A program made the position numbers and the translations under genes. From Sequoia sempervirens (taxonomy: Eukaryota; Streptophyta; Pinopsida; Cupressales; Cupressaceae): a stretch of DNA of 64,000 nucleotides. Within the stretch, counting starts at the first letter, position 1; each line of letters begins with the position of its first letter. The notes beneath the pieces are model-generated. The model was given only the letters and a program-made list of their open reading frames with translations. It was not told the DNA's origin and did no database searches. This document shows, piece after piece, positions 35,597 through 46,496 of this stretch. The stretch spans positions 97,407 through 161,406 of the forward strand of contig VDFB02275540.1 of assembly GCA_007258455.2 (NCBI GenBank), in the 5' to 3' direction.

Positions 35597-36323
35597 ATTG
35601 ATGATGAATTTCGTCTTTTGTTGTGAGTAGCTAGCAAGGTTTCTTTGTCCTTCTGATTCAAGTAGTGGCTTAAAGTAGAATAAGTTTCATTTCATGTACG
35701 TAGGTGATAGTGTGGAATGTGGTCTTCAATTTGAGCAAATTTCGTCTATCCATACCACTAGTGTGTTCGCTGATGGTGAATGCGCCTTGTGTGGTCAACT
35801 GGAATATCATGCACTTAACTTCAATCATGATTTGTATGTTTATATGCGTCGTTGTGATGGTATTTTCTTGCTAAGTTGTGATCTGAACACCTTGAGCTAC
35901 TCCTTTGAAGATTGCACCGGTTTTGTGGAGGCTGTCCGAAGCGAGGCAAAGCAGAGCCTGGTTGAAGCTAGTGAGAATTGATTGCCATGTCCCACGCCTT
36001 AGAGTAGATTAGAGCTTTCTTAACCCTGCAACCACTTTAAATTCAGTACTTTCTGGTTAGAATAGGAAATCCGTGCTTCATTGATAAATTTGTCGAACTG
36101 TGAAAACCCCCTTCCTCTGTTGTTGAACAATTCCGTAAGTCCCCTTGAAATACCAGCAAATCACATTGAGCTAACTGAGACTATTCGCATTGAAAAAACC
36201 TTGGAGTTGAACGCACGAACTCTCTCGCAATTTTAGCGTGCTGGATACTTTGATCAAGAGAGAATAGGGTAGCCGTTGGCAACTTTATTCTGCGTTGGTG
36301 CGGTCATGAAAAACACATCAACA
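35597..36323 (+). other. right-end segment of family F with a 95-codon frame
   Basis: This follows the polyadenylation signal. A frame at 35694-35981 contains CALCGQLEYHALNF and ends in an acidic tail, but has no recognised relative and lies in what should be the U5 part of an LTR. I do not call it a gene. The unit closes with GGTGCGGTCATGAAA..CAACA, similar to the end at 54112. Confidence 0.4.
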
Positions 36324-36328
36324 CCATT

Positions 36329-36795
36329 CTAAAACTTCTTAGCTCCTCCTTAAGTAGTCTTACTTCACTAATGAAATTTGGCATTGAATAAAACATTGAA
36401 TGAATACATTTCAAAAATTATTATAATAAACCAATTTAGGGAGAAAAATGTGACAAAGATGAAAGACCAAATTTAACTATGTATAGCTTTGCTTTGATCT
36501 TATATGGCTTCCTATGCCAACATGATGTCTTGTAACTCTAGTTTAATTACTGTTTCTATGGCTAACAAACATTTAATTGTCATACCATGGGCTCAACATT
36601 CTGTTGCATCTTGTCTTAATAATTTGTTTCACCATTATTCTCATCAGTATAATAGTAGTCTACCATATTATTATTTTAATTTTTAAATTGTAAACAATGT
36701 ATCATGTGGTTAAAGAAACAGATTCATAATAGAGAGAAGAGTGGTAACATCATTGTAACATTTATAAGCAATCCACTTTTATGTTCTTAATGTAG
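36329..36795 (+). other. end of the 23.4-kb intron
   Basis: Unique-looking AT-rich sequence between the family F unit and the isoamylase exon; nothing else recognised. Confidence 0.6.
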
Positions 36796-36847
36796 GTGGG
36801 CAGAATGGAATGGGAAGTATCGTGATGATGTGAGAAGGTTCATAAAG
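36796..36847 (+). CDS. ISA3: isoamylase (starch debranching enzyme) next internal exon
   Basis: This 52-nt exon follows TGTAG and precedes GTAACT. One base completes the split Arg codon, then WAEWNGKYRDDVRRFIK is encoded, ending in phase 0. In isoamylases this follows directly after FPNWDR and precedes a GDSG segment. That next segment was not found anywhere from 36848 to 64000, so the following intron probably exceeds 27 kb. Sequence conservation and correct phase suggest a functional gene, but only 153 coding bases are in view. Confidence 0.85.
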
Positions 36848-37282
36848 GTAACTCATTTTGGACACTGAATTACTGATTTCTTGGGAAGATGTTAGCTGCC
36901 TATTTGCATCTATATATTTCTATGATAATAATATCATGTAGTGACTATTTTTTTCATCTCATTTTGAGTCCTTTAATGATTTAACCTTAATGAAAGTAAA
37001 CAACTTTATTTGATTCAAATTTCAAAAAGGCATCATTGGATAGAAAAAAGTAGTATATTTTCGTTTGGAAAGGGATTTCTTTGTTAATTTCGAAAAAATA
37101 GGTCCAGCCTATAGTTACTTTTAAGATAAATTTTTAAGCTTAGTTGTATGGTTTTGATTTGAAACTCATGGTCCTTTCTATGCACTTGTTTTTGTCTATA
37201 AAAAATATTAATAGCTTGCAAACCTATACATGTACACATTAGTAAGTAGCAAATTGTTGTACATAAAAAATGCCGTCCCTAT
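36848..37282 (+). other. start of the downstream isoamylase intron
   Basis: The donor GTAACT is at 36848. AT-rich sequence with no recognised feature follows, up to the PDS5-like remnant. Confidence 0.55.
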
Positions 37283-37813
37283 TTCAAATTGATTATAGAA
37301 AATTTCCAGGAGTTAGATGAAATTAGCAGTCCCTATTTTGCTAAGAGGGTTATTACTCTTGAGACGGTTACAAAGGCTAGGTTGTGTATCATGGTGTTGG
37401 ATCTTGGTTGTCATGATCTTATTGTGAAGATGTTTCAGTACTTCTTTTTAACCATTAGGAAGTCACATTCTACTAATATTGTTGCTGCAATGCAAACAAT
37501 CATGACAACAATCATAGATGAGAGTGACTGCATTCCTCAACTGCTTTTATCAGTTTTGCAATATTATGTGTACGAAGGTGGATGGATGATAACATCAAGT
37601 GCGAAAGCATTAGCACAATAGGTGGTTGACCAATCTGGGCATAAGTTGAAATCATACTTTGTTAAGATGATAGCTGATCCAGAGAAAGACTTACAAAAAG
37701 AGGAGTTAAAATCAGAAGAAGTTGATAACAAGAATGCCTTACCTCATGGCGGGTGTTTGACAAACCCCCAGGTTGGTTCCTTGGAGGCACATGCATCTAT
37801 ACTTATTTAGGAT
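37283..37813 (+). pseudogene. second PDS5-like remnant, 5' truncated
   Basis: The frame reads LIIENFQELDEISSPYFAKR, then VITLETVTKARLCIMVLDLG and MFQYFFLTIRK, and continues through helices matching plant PDS5 (AKRVxxLETVAKxR..VMLDL..MFQxF). TAG at 37619 interrupts ALAQ|VVDQSGHKLKSYFVKM, where PDS5 has a similar KLGE..CAxKLKPYL stretch. It lacks the first 100 or so residues seen in the family A element. It is closer to canonical PDS5 than that copy, so it is either an older member of the same retroelement family or an independent capture. It is interrupted at 37819 by a solo LTR and continues at 39757. Confidence 0.75.
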
Positions 37814-37818
37814 GTTTG

Positions 37819-39751
37819 TGTAATGTCCCCTTCTCAAACCTAATCTTTCCAGACCGTTGGCCTTTTCTTTGGGAACCCGAAGGCTAGTCGGAAGATAAAT
37901 TAGGGTTTCCTATTTTTGAGGAGGTTATTGCTCAGAGATGATGGTTTCAATGGCGGATCCTTTCTGGGTTTTCAGAGAGCTTCGCAGTGGTGTGTTCATC
38001 TCGGCATTCTGAGCATTTCCCGGAATTTACTATTTTTAGTAAATTCTATTTTTGGCAGTTTAGCAGTTGGGTCCAGCATGGTTGACTTCCTATGTCAGTT
38101 TGATCAGTTGACTTGGTCATTATTGGCTTCAGGGCACAATTGGAGAGATAAGTTGATATAATTAATTAAAAAGTCAAGTTTTAATATTATATTTCGGACA
38201 TTGACCCCTTGGCCTAGTCTATTGACTTTATGTTGTTTTGAAAAGTGGGCTTTTTGAGGGTGGCGCCTCATTAAAGATTATTTTATATTTTACATTTTAT
38301 CCAAAGTCAAAACAAGCTATAAAGGGGACGCAATTATTAAAGTATTGATTTTAATTAAAAAAGTCAATATTGAGCTTGAAGGAAATGGACGCCATCCTTG
38401 AAAGAGATTAGGGTTTTTGCCTTGAAGAGGAGATTAGGGTTTTGAGAAGTCAACGAGAAAGTTATAAAAGGAAGGCTTTGATCATCATTTGGTATCTTTT
38501 ATCTACAGGAATGTTATGCTGCCGGATTGGCTTTGGGATTGCTTCGAGGAATGAAGGCCTCCTAGCTTGGGCATTGCTTCTCGCTTGAAAGATAGCGACT
38601 AGTGGTGAGATAGTGTAGTTTGAATGTTTTATTGTGAGATTTCTGCATTTTTAGTCTTTGTGAGGATATGTAAATCAGTTTTATGCATATTAGTGGTTTT
38701 CTGGAGTTGCACATTCATTGTAGCAGATTGATGTTTTTAATCATAAGTCATAAAATACACAAAGAGTCGTTCTGGGTATTGTCTCATTGGTTTTCTCTGT
38801 TGGAAGCAACCCTTCATGAATATTTGCAGATTTTAATACGAAGCTTATGATTTTATAATGCAAATCCGTCATTCCTTGTAGGGCGCACTTTCTAGAGTGC
38901 CTTGGGATCCGTGTCATTAATTATTAGCCATTTTTAGATGCCATTTCTTATTACTAAGTTAGGTGCCATCATTTTTAGGGTCTATTGCATCAGATTTGAG
39001 ATCATTTGGGTGAGAAATGAGAGATATGAGCATATGAGTGAATTCCTAGGTTGCTGGTTTTTAATTTAAAAGTGCAGATTTGTGGAAAAACAGAATTTGT
39101 ATTTTGAACATTGGAAGGTTTATTGTTTTGGCTCTTCTAATCATTCTAAGAAGAGATCTTTTGATGTAATGTTAAGCTCTCAAATTCCTATGCTACCAGC
39201 AGGCGAATGAACATCATTTTGTAAGCTGACAGTAGTACTGGCAGCGGTTCTTTAATCTTGCTCAATTCTGATTTGTAATTGCTTATCTGATATTCGGAAG
39301 TTGTTTTTGTAATATCTAGCATCTCCGTCATATGGTAGCTCCCATTCCGTCTCGGTCTGGAAAGCACATTCTTGACGTCGAGTATTTACAGCATCATTGT
39401 TTAGTTTCATTCAAGCATTGTTTTTGTAATCACTCCGTCATATGGTCGCCCCTCACTCCGCATTGGATTGGGTAGCACATACTTGACGTTGAGTTCCCTT
39501 TCAGCATTTAGAGTAGAAGACCCTCTGACCATATGCTCGCCATCATCGGCGCCATTCTTGGTTAGAGTTGCTTTCAGCATAAGCAGTTTGAATTTAGATC
39601 CTCTGACCAATGCTCGCCATCATCGGCGCCATACTGGTTAGAGTTGCTTCAGTACGTTTGGGTTTATCTTCTAACCTTAACGGGTACTTTGATTGTAATG
39701 TTGTAATTTGAAATTTGTGAAAAACAAAAAAAATTGGCTCGGAATATTTCA
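37819..39751 (+). mobile_element. solo LTR, family B (copy 2)
   Basis: It runs from TGTAATGTCCCCTTCTC to GGCTCGGAATATTTCA (1,933 bp). Flanking 5-mers are GTTTG and GGTTG (4 of 5). TATA-like TTATAAAAGG lies at 38462. A duplicated segment near its 3' end (CCTCTGACCA..TGCTCGCCATCATCGGCGCC at 39520 and 39600) is a short internal tandem repeat. Confidence 0.88.
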
Positions 39752-39756
39752 GGTTG

Positions 39757-40760
39757 CTATGAGATTGACAGAACTGCAGCCTTGAATACTCCTTTAGAGC
39801 TATCTAGTGAAGTTGTAGACACTAGTACCAAGGTTGGCATTGTTGAGATCATTAATACATCTTCAGATGATAGGCTTGTTGAAGGCAAAATGGATGAAGC
39901 TTTCAAAACAACAAACAATGATGATTACAGTGATGGAGACATAGGTGGTTTTGGTTTTGACTTCCAGACCCAGCTTATGGAGAGAGATGCTTATGTTGAC
40001 ATGAATATTGGTGAGTTGGGAAGTGACTTTTCTAGAGAGACAACACCCCAAGAGGAGCACAGTGACCACATATTCTCTAAACAAAGCAATTCGGCATTTT
40101 AACACATGGGATCCGGGTATGTTGACGCCAAAGTATGATGAGGATCCTACATGGAATAAATTTCCTTTTGATCATGATGATGTTCTGATTATTGAACACA
40201 ATGCATGGATGGAAGATGGCATTGATGGTGTTGATTCTTTTCTTGAAAACAAACCTGATTCATCAACACATGAAGCTGATTCTGAGTAGAAGTTTAGTGG
40301 CTTTGATGATTTGGATTCACAGTTTACTACTGAAAATGATAATGGGAAGGCTCAGGTGATTTGGGACAGCCTTGGAGTCATTAGTGACAGGAACAAAGGG
40401 TCTGGTTATAGTATTCATCATAGCAGCAGTTCATTTCCTTCACATGAGCATGATTAGGAAAATCAATTTGTGTTAATTGCTGATAACCCATTGTTTGAGA
40501 TGGATGTTGATATGTCATATGACAATCCACTCTTTGAGTTGGATGGTGGGACTACTCTTGGTTGTGGTATTGCATTTGGTGAAAGTAGCAAGGTATGGGA
40601 TTCGAGAGAAGATTGAAAACTTGATTTGGAGTGTGGCTTTCAATGTGATTTTGATTTAAGTTCACATTATGAGGTGATTGGTTACCCTCCTGGGAGACCA
40701 CTAGATATGAATTATGTGGAGACAAAAGAAGATTGCATAAGGAGTGTTGTGATACTAGGA
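39757..40760 (+). pseudogene. acidic C-terminal part of the second PDS5-type retroelement protein
   Basis: It continues after the solo LTR: GDIGGFGFDFQTQLMERDAY resembles GDKGGIELDHQTKLLEEATD of the family A protein. After a shift near 40095, NTWDPG..PTWNKFPFDHDDV resembles CIWDPS..LEWDKFPFDPDKV. Several stops and shifts occur (40101, 40287, 40456, 40615). Acidic tandem-like phrases NPLFEMDVDMS and NPLFELDGGT lie at 40488-40555. The sequence breaks near 40760. The colinearity shows that the two copies descend from one composite gene. Confidence 0.7.
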
Positions 40761-40905
40761 GTGTTGTAAAACTCGGAATCGGCAATAATTTGGCAGGCCC
40801 AAAATTTTTAAAAACTTTGGACTCGGCAAAAAGTTGAGCAAAAACTTGGCAGATTTATGGAACATTTGAAAATACATAATTTTTAAAAATATCCTTCAAA
40901 AACAT
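40761..40905 (+). other. CTCGGCAAA-type repeats, possible hAT or LTR end fragment
   Basis: Short words CTCGGAATCGGCAA, ACTCGGCAAAAAGTTG and ACTTGGCAGA recur within 90 bp. They resemble hAT subterminal repeats and the decayed versions at 12240-12345. Identity unresolved. Confidence 0.35.
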
Positions 40906-41528
40906 TGTTGTACCCAAAATTAAATTTTTGTTTCAATAAGGCATTTTGATTAAAATAGTCTAAATCTCATAAAATTGTCGTCAAAAGTCAGTTTTAGGTC
41001 AAACGAAGCATGCGGTTTTTGTGGGTTTACTGTCTAGAAGATATTGGCAAATTTTGAAATTTTTGAAAATTAGGGTTTCCAAGCCCCTATTTTTAGGAAA
41101 AACTCTAAAAATAGGATCTTTCCAGAATTGATTGAAAATAATTTTGATTGGCTTATTTCACTTCAAGATCACATTGGTCAAGTCAGAATCAAGAAAAAGT
41201 CAGTTCAGCTCTGGAGGGTATATTTCACTTTTTTAGGAGAAAAGTTAGGACCTTCGATGTCGTCAATGGCAGTTGGCCAGTACTAGATGTTGAAATATAA
41301 GCCTCAAACTCATCACAGAAGATTCTATGGCGAAAGATGCTCAAAAAGATGCTTCGCAATGGAGGGGATTTTCAAAAAGTGAAAAATGTAAAAAATATTC
41401 TAAGTCTGGAAACGCTTCGCCTCGCTATGAGAGAGATGCCTTCGCAGTCAATAACCAAGTTAGCTTTGTAGTGTCCGTACATGTAAAATGATGAATGTAG
41501 TCATGTACTCGAGTCAGCAGTAGCAATG

Positions 41529-44500
41529 TGAAATATTCCGAACTAGTTTATTTCAATTTTTGATTACAATAAGCAATGCAACACACATCCGTTAGGGTTA
41601 GCACTTAAAACCAAAACGATGCGGAATTCAACTCTAACTAAGGATGTACACCAGGATCCCGAGATGGGCAAGGTGTGAACATATGGTCAGAGGATCTCAA
41701 AGCAATGCTGAACTGAATAACTCTAACCAAGAATGCACCAGATGACGACGAGCATGTGGTCAGAGGATCACTACCGATTACAATTGCTGAAAGTAAACTC
41801 GATGCCAAGAATGTGCTTTCAAACCCAGAGTGGGAATGGAGCTACCATAAGACGGAGATGCTAAGTACTACAATGCAATTCAAAACATAAATTAGGCGGC
41901 AAGCCGGCCTCTTCTACTTATTCAGTGGGTATTACAAAGCATGAAGTGAAAGATTAGAAGATGCTGACAATACTACTGTTCAACTTACAATATAGTAGAG
42001 ATTGCCTGCCAAGAGCATAAGATAAGAAGGTCTAACAATGCTGCAATAAAGTATAATGTCTTCTCAATGCTCACAATGACTTCCCTTCCAAATCCAACTC
42101 AAATGATGGACTTTATGCAAACTGTTATGACTGATCATGGACTGAAATTACTTAACCAGCAATACAAAATCCTATTGAAATGCTCACAACTCACTCAATT
42201 CTCAACCCAAAGACCTCAAATAAGATACATTAGCTCCCTAAGATGATGGCGCCCCATAATGAACCATAAAACTGACCCAAACTGATGTATCTTTTTTTGC
42301 ACGAAAAACAAGACAAGTACAAAAAGTACGACCCTCTAAGAAGGGCGATTTCCTTCTAGAGAAATCAGCACTTAATTAAAAATTCTGAAACTTATCAAGC
42401 TTGGTCGCCCGTAGCATAGAAACTCAATGGAACACTACCCAGAACAATAACATTTTTGTTTTCTGATATATGAGCAAAAACAACTTCCAGCTACATTGAA
42501 TCAGCAACTCCAGAAATTGATATGAAATGCAATAAACTTAACTACAAAGAAAAACTCAAGCTACCTCACTACAAAATCCTCTCAACAACAAGCAAACTTC
42601 TCCACTAGATGCTATCTCTCAAGCATGAAGTCGAGCCAAGGCTAGGAGGCATTCATTCCTTGAAGCAATTCCAACACCATTTCGGCAGCATAACAATATT
42701 CAAGACATAAGATGATCAACTGAAGAGCAAAAGCCTCATTTTATAAGCTCAGCAAGAGAACTCTAGATGCTTCTAGAAAGTGCGCCCTAATTTCAATTTG
42801 AAATTGACTTCATTTCCCTCCAAAAGAAGGCGTCCCTTTTCAAGGATTTATTTTTTACTTTATTTTTAATTCACCTCATCATAAAATAGGCGTCCCCCTT
42901 CAAGCAAGCATTAAAACCTTTTTAAAATATTCAATTATCTCCATGATGCGCCCCCACATGAAAAGCCACCTTTTAAAACAACTTTGAAATATTCCGAGCC
43001 AATTTTTTCGATTTTAACAAATTACAAATTACAATCAATGCACCCGTTAAGGTTAGAAGATAAACCAAAACGTGCAAAAGCAACTCTAACCAAGAATGGC
43101 GCCGATGATGGCGAGCATATGGTCAGAGGATCTTCTACTCTAAGTGCTGAAAGGGAACTCGACACCAAGTATGTGCTACCCAATCCAGAATGGAGTGAGG
43201 GGCGACCATATGGCGGAGTGATTACAAATTACAATGCTTGAAAAGAAATGCTGGAAGCTGAAAATACTCAACACCCAGAATGTGCTTGCTAACCCAGAGT
43301 GGGAGAGTAGCTACCATAGGGCGGAGATGAATTAAATGCAATAACACTTGCTGAAAGTAAAGATGAGCATTACAATTCGACAGAGCAAGATTCTAAATTG
43401 CTGTCAGTACTACTGCCAGCTTACAATAAGAAATATGAAATCTTGCTAACAATACAAATCAGCATATAAATAGAGTTGTACAATATTAGTGAATTTCTTT
43501 GCTGAGAAGTAAAGATTAACGGAAATGGCACTAAACAGATCCAACCTTTTCTCCAGACTTGGGCAATCCTCAATGAAGTCTCCACATTGCTTTAAAGAAT
43601 TCTCACCACCATCCAATGAAGAAATTGGCAGATTTCTCCAAACTGTATAACAGACCTGCACCTTTCAATAAATAACCAGCAACAGAGGATTTCTTGAAAT
43701 GCTCGGAATTCACTCTCTATTTACTCAAACTGCATGATATCTATGGCAAATCACTAATAGAATGGAGACGCTCAAACTAAGAACAAAGAACAGACTCAAA
43801 TGGCAGACTTTATTAAATGCACGATTTCCAAGACACCATAAATGGTACGGCCCAGCACAGGGGCGATTTTGCTTTTAAAATTCAGATCCTCTTCTAAAAA
43901 ATCTACAAATTTGCACACAGGGGCGCCTTGCCTAGATGGAAGGAATTATGAAATACCCATAATGAATTTTTTGTCTTTTTTGGATTTATGACCAAAACAT
44001 CAAATCTGCTGAAGCTAAAATGCAAAAACCAGAAACCTCTAATATGCAAAATCTGAACCTAATTAGACAAATGCAGATTACAATGCACAAATTCCAATGA
44101 TCTCACAAACTAGACTAAAATCACCACTAGTTGTTGTCTTACAAACAAGAAGCGATGCCCGAGCTAGGAGGCCTTCATTCCTCGAAGCAAACCCATAGCC
44201 AAACCTGCAGCATAACAGTACTGTAGATCAAAGATGTGAAATGATGCTTAAAGACTTCCTTTTATAACTTCCTGTTGACTTCTCGAAACCCTAAAATCCA
44301 CTTCAATGTCAAAACCCTAATCCTTTCTCCAAGATGGCGTCCTTTCCCTTCAAAGCTCAATATTGATATTTTAAATAAATTCAATACTTTGATAAATGCG
44401 CCCACATTAAGCTTGCTTTGACTTTGATAAATAATAAAATAATCATTAATGAAGGCGCCACCCTCAAAAGACCATTTTTCAAAACAACATGAAGTCAATA

Positions 44501-45316
44501 GACTAGGCCAAGGGGTCAACGTTAAAATATAATATTAAAACGTGACTTTTAATTAAATGACATCAACTTATCTCTCCAACTATGCCCTAAAGCCATTAAT
44601 GAGCAAGTCAACTGATCAAACTGAAATAGGAAGTCAACCACGCTGAACCCAACTGAAAAGCTGCCAAAAATAGAATTTACTAAAAATAGTAAATTCCAGA
44701 AAACGCTCAGAATGCCGAAATGAACATACCACTGCGAAGCTCTCTGAAAACCCAGAAAGACTCCGCCATTGAATCCACCAACTCTGAGCAATGACATCCT
44801 TAAAAATAGGAAACCCTAATTTTACCTTCTGACTAGCCTTCGGGTTTCGAGAAAAAAGGCCAACGGTCACTGGAAAGATCAGGTTTGAGAAGGGGACATT
44901 ACAAACTTGAAGTGAAGCACTAGGCCAAGGGGGGGGGGGGGTCAACATTAAAATATAACATTATTTAAAATAATTTGAACTTATCTCTCCAAAACGCATC
45001 CCAAGGCCAAAAGTGAAGAAACCAACTGAACCAGCTGAAGAAGAGAACCAACTGTGCCGAAAACAACAGGATCATTGCCAAAAATAAAATTTACTAAAAA
45101 TAGTAAATTCCAGAAAGTGCTCGAAACGCAAAGCAAGTCACAGTATTGCAAAGCTCTCTAAAAACCCAGAAAGAATCCGCAATCCAATCTCCAAATTTCA
45201 ATCAACCACCACCTCCAAAACAGAAAACCCTAATTGCACCTTCCGAGTAGCCTACGGGTCTCCGGAATAGGCCAACAGTCAACTGAAAAGATCATGCTCG
45301 AGAAGGGGACATTACA
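41529..45316 (-). repeat. 3' LTR of the chromovirus, split by a nested solo LTR
   Basis: Pieces 41529-42984 and 44909-45316 together match the other LTR along its length, with a TATA-like TTATAAAATG on the minus strand near 42740. Net length is about 1,864 bp against 1,869 for the partner. A run of 12 G near 44931 is in the right piece. Confidence 0.9.
42985..44903 (-). mobile_element. solo LTR, family B (copy 3), nested in the chromovirus LTR
   Basis: Minus orientation, TGTAATGTCCCCTTCTCAAAC to GGCTCGGAATATTTCA. Perfect duplications AACTT flank it (42980-42984 and 44904-44908). TATA-like TTATAAAAGG lies on the minus strand near 44268. Confidence 0.92.
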
Positions 45317-46452
45317 GTCCGCCCTCCCCAAGATTGCTTGTCCTCAAGCAATCGCAAGCCTCGATGCTGCAGAATGTTCTCACTCTCCCAAGTCGCATCC
45401 TCCATAGGCAAATTTTTCCACTTCACCAAGTACTCTCTGATTGTTCTTTTTCTTAAAGAACGCTCTCTGGAGTCAAGAATCTCTTCTGGAATCAAAACTA
45501 ACTGTCCTTCATCCAAAGGTGGTAACTGCGATGAAGCAACAACATTGTGTCGAAGTGCCTTCTTGAGGCGAGACACGTGGAAGACATTGTGTACTCTACT
45601 ATTCAAAGGTAGCTCCAACTCATAAGCTACTGCTCCAACCTTTCTGATAACTTTGAATGGCCCATAGAAACGAGGTTTGAGCTTCTTAGCTCCACTCTTC
45701 TTGAGAGTAGACTGTCTGTAAGGTTGTAGTCGAAGATAAACCATATCTCCAACCTCAAAAGAGCGCTCAACACGCTGCTGATCAACGTACATCTTCTGTT
45801 GATTCTGTGCAATCTGAAGGTTTTTCTTCAAGGAATTCAAGATATCTTGACTCTGCTGCAGCAAATCCTTGGCTTGAGGGGCTTTGCTATTACCAAACAC
45901 CAAATCAGCAAAGCTAGGAGCCTCATAATCGTAAAGAGCCATGAAAGGTGACATCCTTATTGACATATGAAAGGAAGAATTGTAACAATACTCGCCTATG
46001 TGAAGCCATTTCACCCATGCTCTTTGCTGCTCCGAAACATAGTTTCTCAAATAGCCTTCCAACCACTTGTTCACTATCTCGATTTGTCCATCTGTTTGAG
46101 GGTGATAACTAGTGCTTGGTGTGAGCACCATACCACTCATTCTAAATACCTCTTGCCAAAAAGTGCTTAGGAACTTGCTGTCCCTATCACTCACAATGTT
46201 TTTCAGCAACCCGTGCAATCTAAACACCTCATGGAAAAACAAATCTGCAACTTGAGCTGCTGAAAAAGAGCTAGTAATGGCAAATAAGTGAGCAAAATTT
46301 GTTAGTTTGTCCACTACAACATAGATACAATCTTTGCCTTGGACCTTTGGCAACCTAGTGATGAAGTCCATTGATATGCTTTCCCATTTTTGATTGGGAA
46401 TGGGGAGAGGTTGCAGCAGACCAGCTGGTAGAGTATGCTCATTTTTGTTCAT
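45292..46452 (-). pseudogene. chromovirus integrase core and chromodomain (3' part of pol)
   Basis: The 386-codon frame contains the integrase catalytic triad: Asp29 in SMDFI, Asp89 in VSDRDSKF and Glu125 in TDGQIEIVN, with the D-35-E spacing of integrases. It goes on to the GPF-type C-terminal module (GPFKVIRKVGAVAYELELP), then a chromodomain (IREYLVKWKNLPMEDATWE), which targets integration to modified chromatin. It ends LLEDKQSWGGRTVMSP, running into the 3' LTR. The N-terminal HHCC finger is upstream (EVQRYIQE then PTCQMNKNE) and is broken by TGA codons. The start given is only the first Met after those stops. Confidence 0.93.
45317..45329 (-). promoter_or_regulatory. polypurine tract of the chromovirus
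   Basis: On the minus strand GGGGAGGGCGGAC immediately precedes the 3' LTR start TGTAATGTCCCC. Confidence 0.85.
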
Positions 46453-46496
46453 CTGACAAGTGGGTCACTCCTGGATGTAGCGTTGAACCTCTCATT

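Larger units (their letters stand above)
29871..36323 (+). mobile_element. giant LTR-like unit, family F, with nested solo LTR
   Basis: It begins TGTTGTGACC and ends CATCAACA (short inverted ends TGTTG/CAACA), flanked by perfect 5-bp duplications CCATT (29866-29870 and 36324-36328). Subtracting the nested family B solo LTR leaves about 4.6 kb. A TATA box (35389) and AATAAA (35581) sit near the right end, as for U3-R-U5. No second copy of its termini is found inside, so it is best read as one exceptionally long solo LTR. Its long upstream part is filled with palindromes and tandem repeats. Its 3' end resembles that of the unit ending at 54112. Confidence 0.7.
13384..36795 (+). other. ISA3: 23.4-kb intron of the isoamylase gene
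   Basis: The donor GTAATA at 13384 and the acceptor TGTAG ending 36795 are both phase 2 (AG|G completes an Arg codon). The protein reads PNWD-R-WAEWNGKY across the join, exactly as isoamylases do. The intron holds a complete LTR retrotransposon, several solo LTRs, a giant LTR-like unit and decayed repeats. Its extent is inferred from exon continuity; no transcript was available. Confidence 0.8.

Noticed and set aside
35694..35981. 95-codon frame as a host gene
   Set aside because: It lies inside the family F unit between its polyadenylation signal and its right terminus, and has no recognisable domain.
37283..37813. Exon of a functional host PDS5 gene
   Set aside because: It has an in-frame stop, is 5' truncated, lies within another gene's apparent intron, and continues into the acidic region typical of the retroelement protein.
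44931..44942. 12-G run as a biological feature
   Set aside because: The partner LTR has seven G at the same place (49551-49557); length variation in a homopolymer is as likely to be sequencing or replication slippage.
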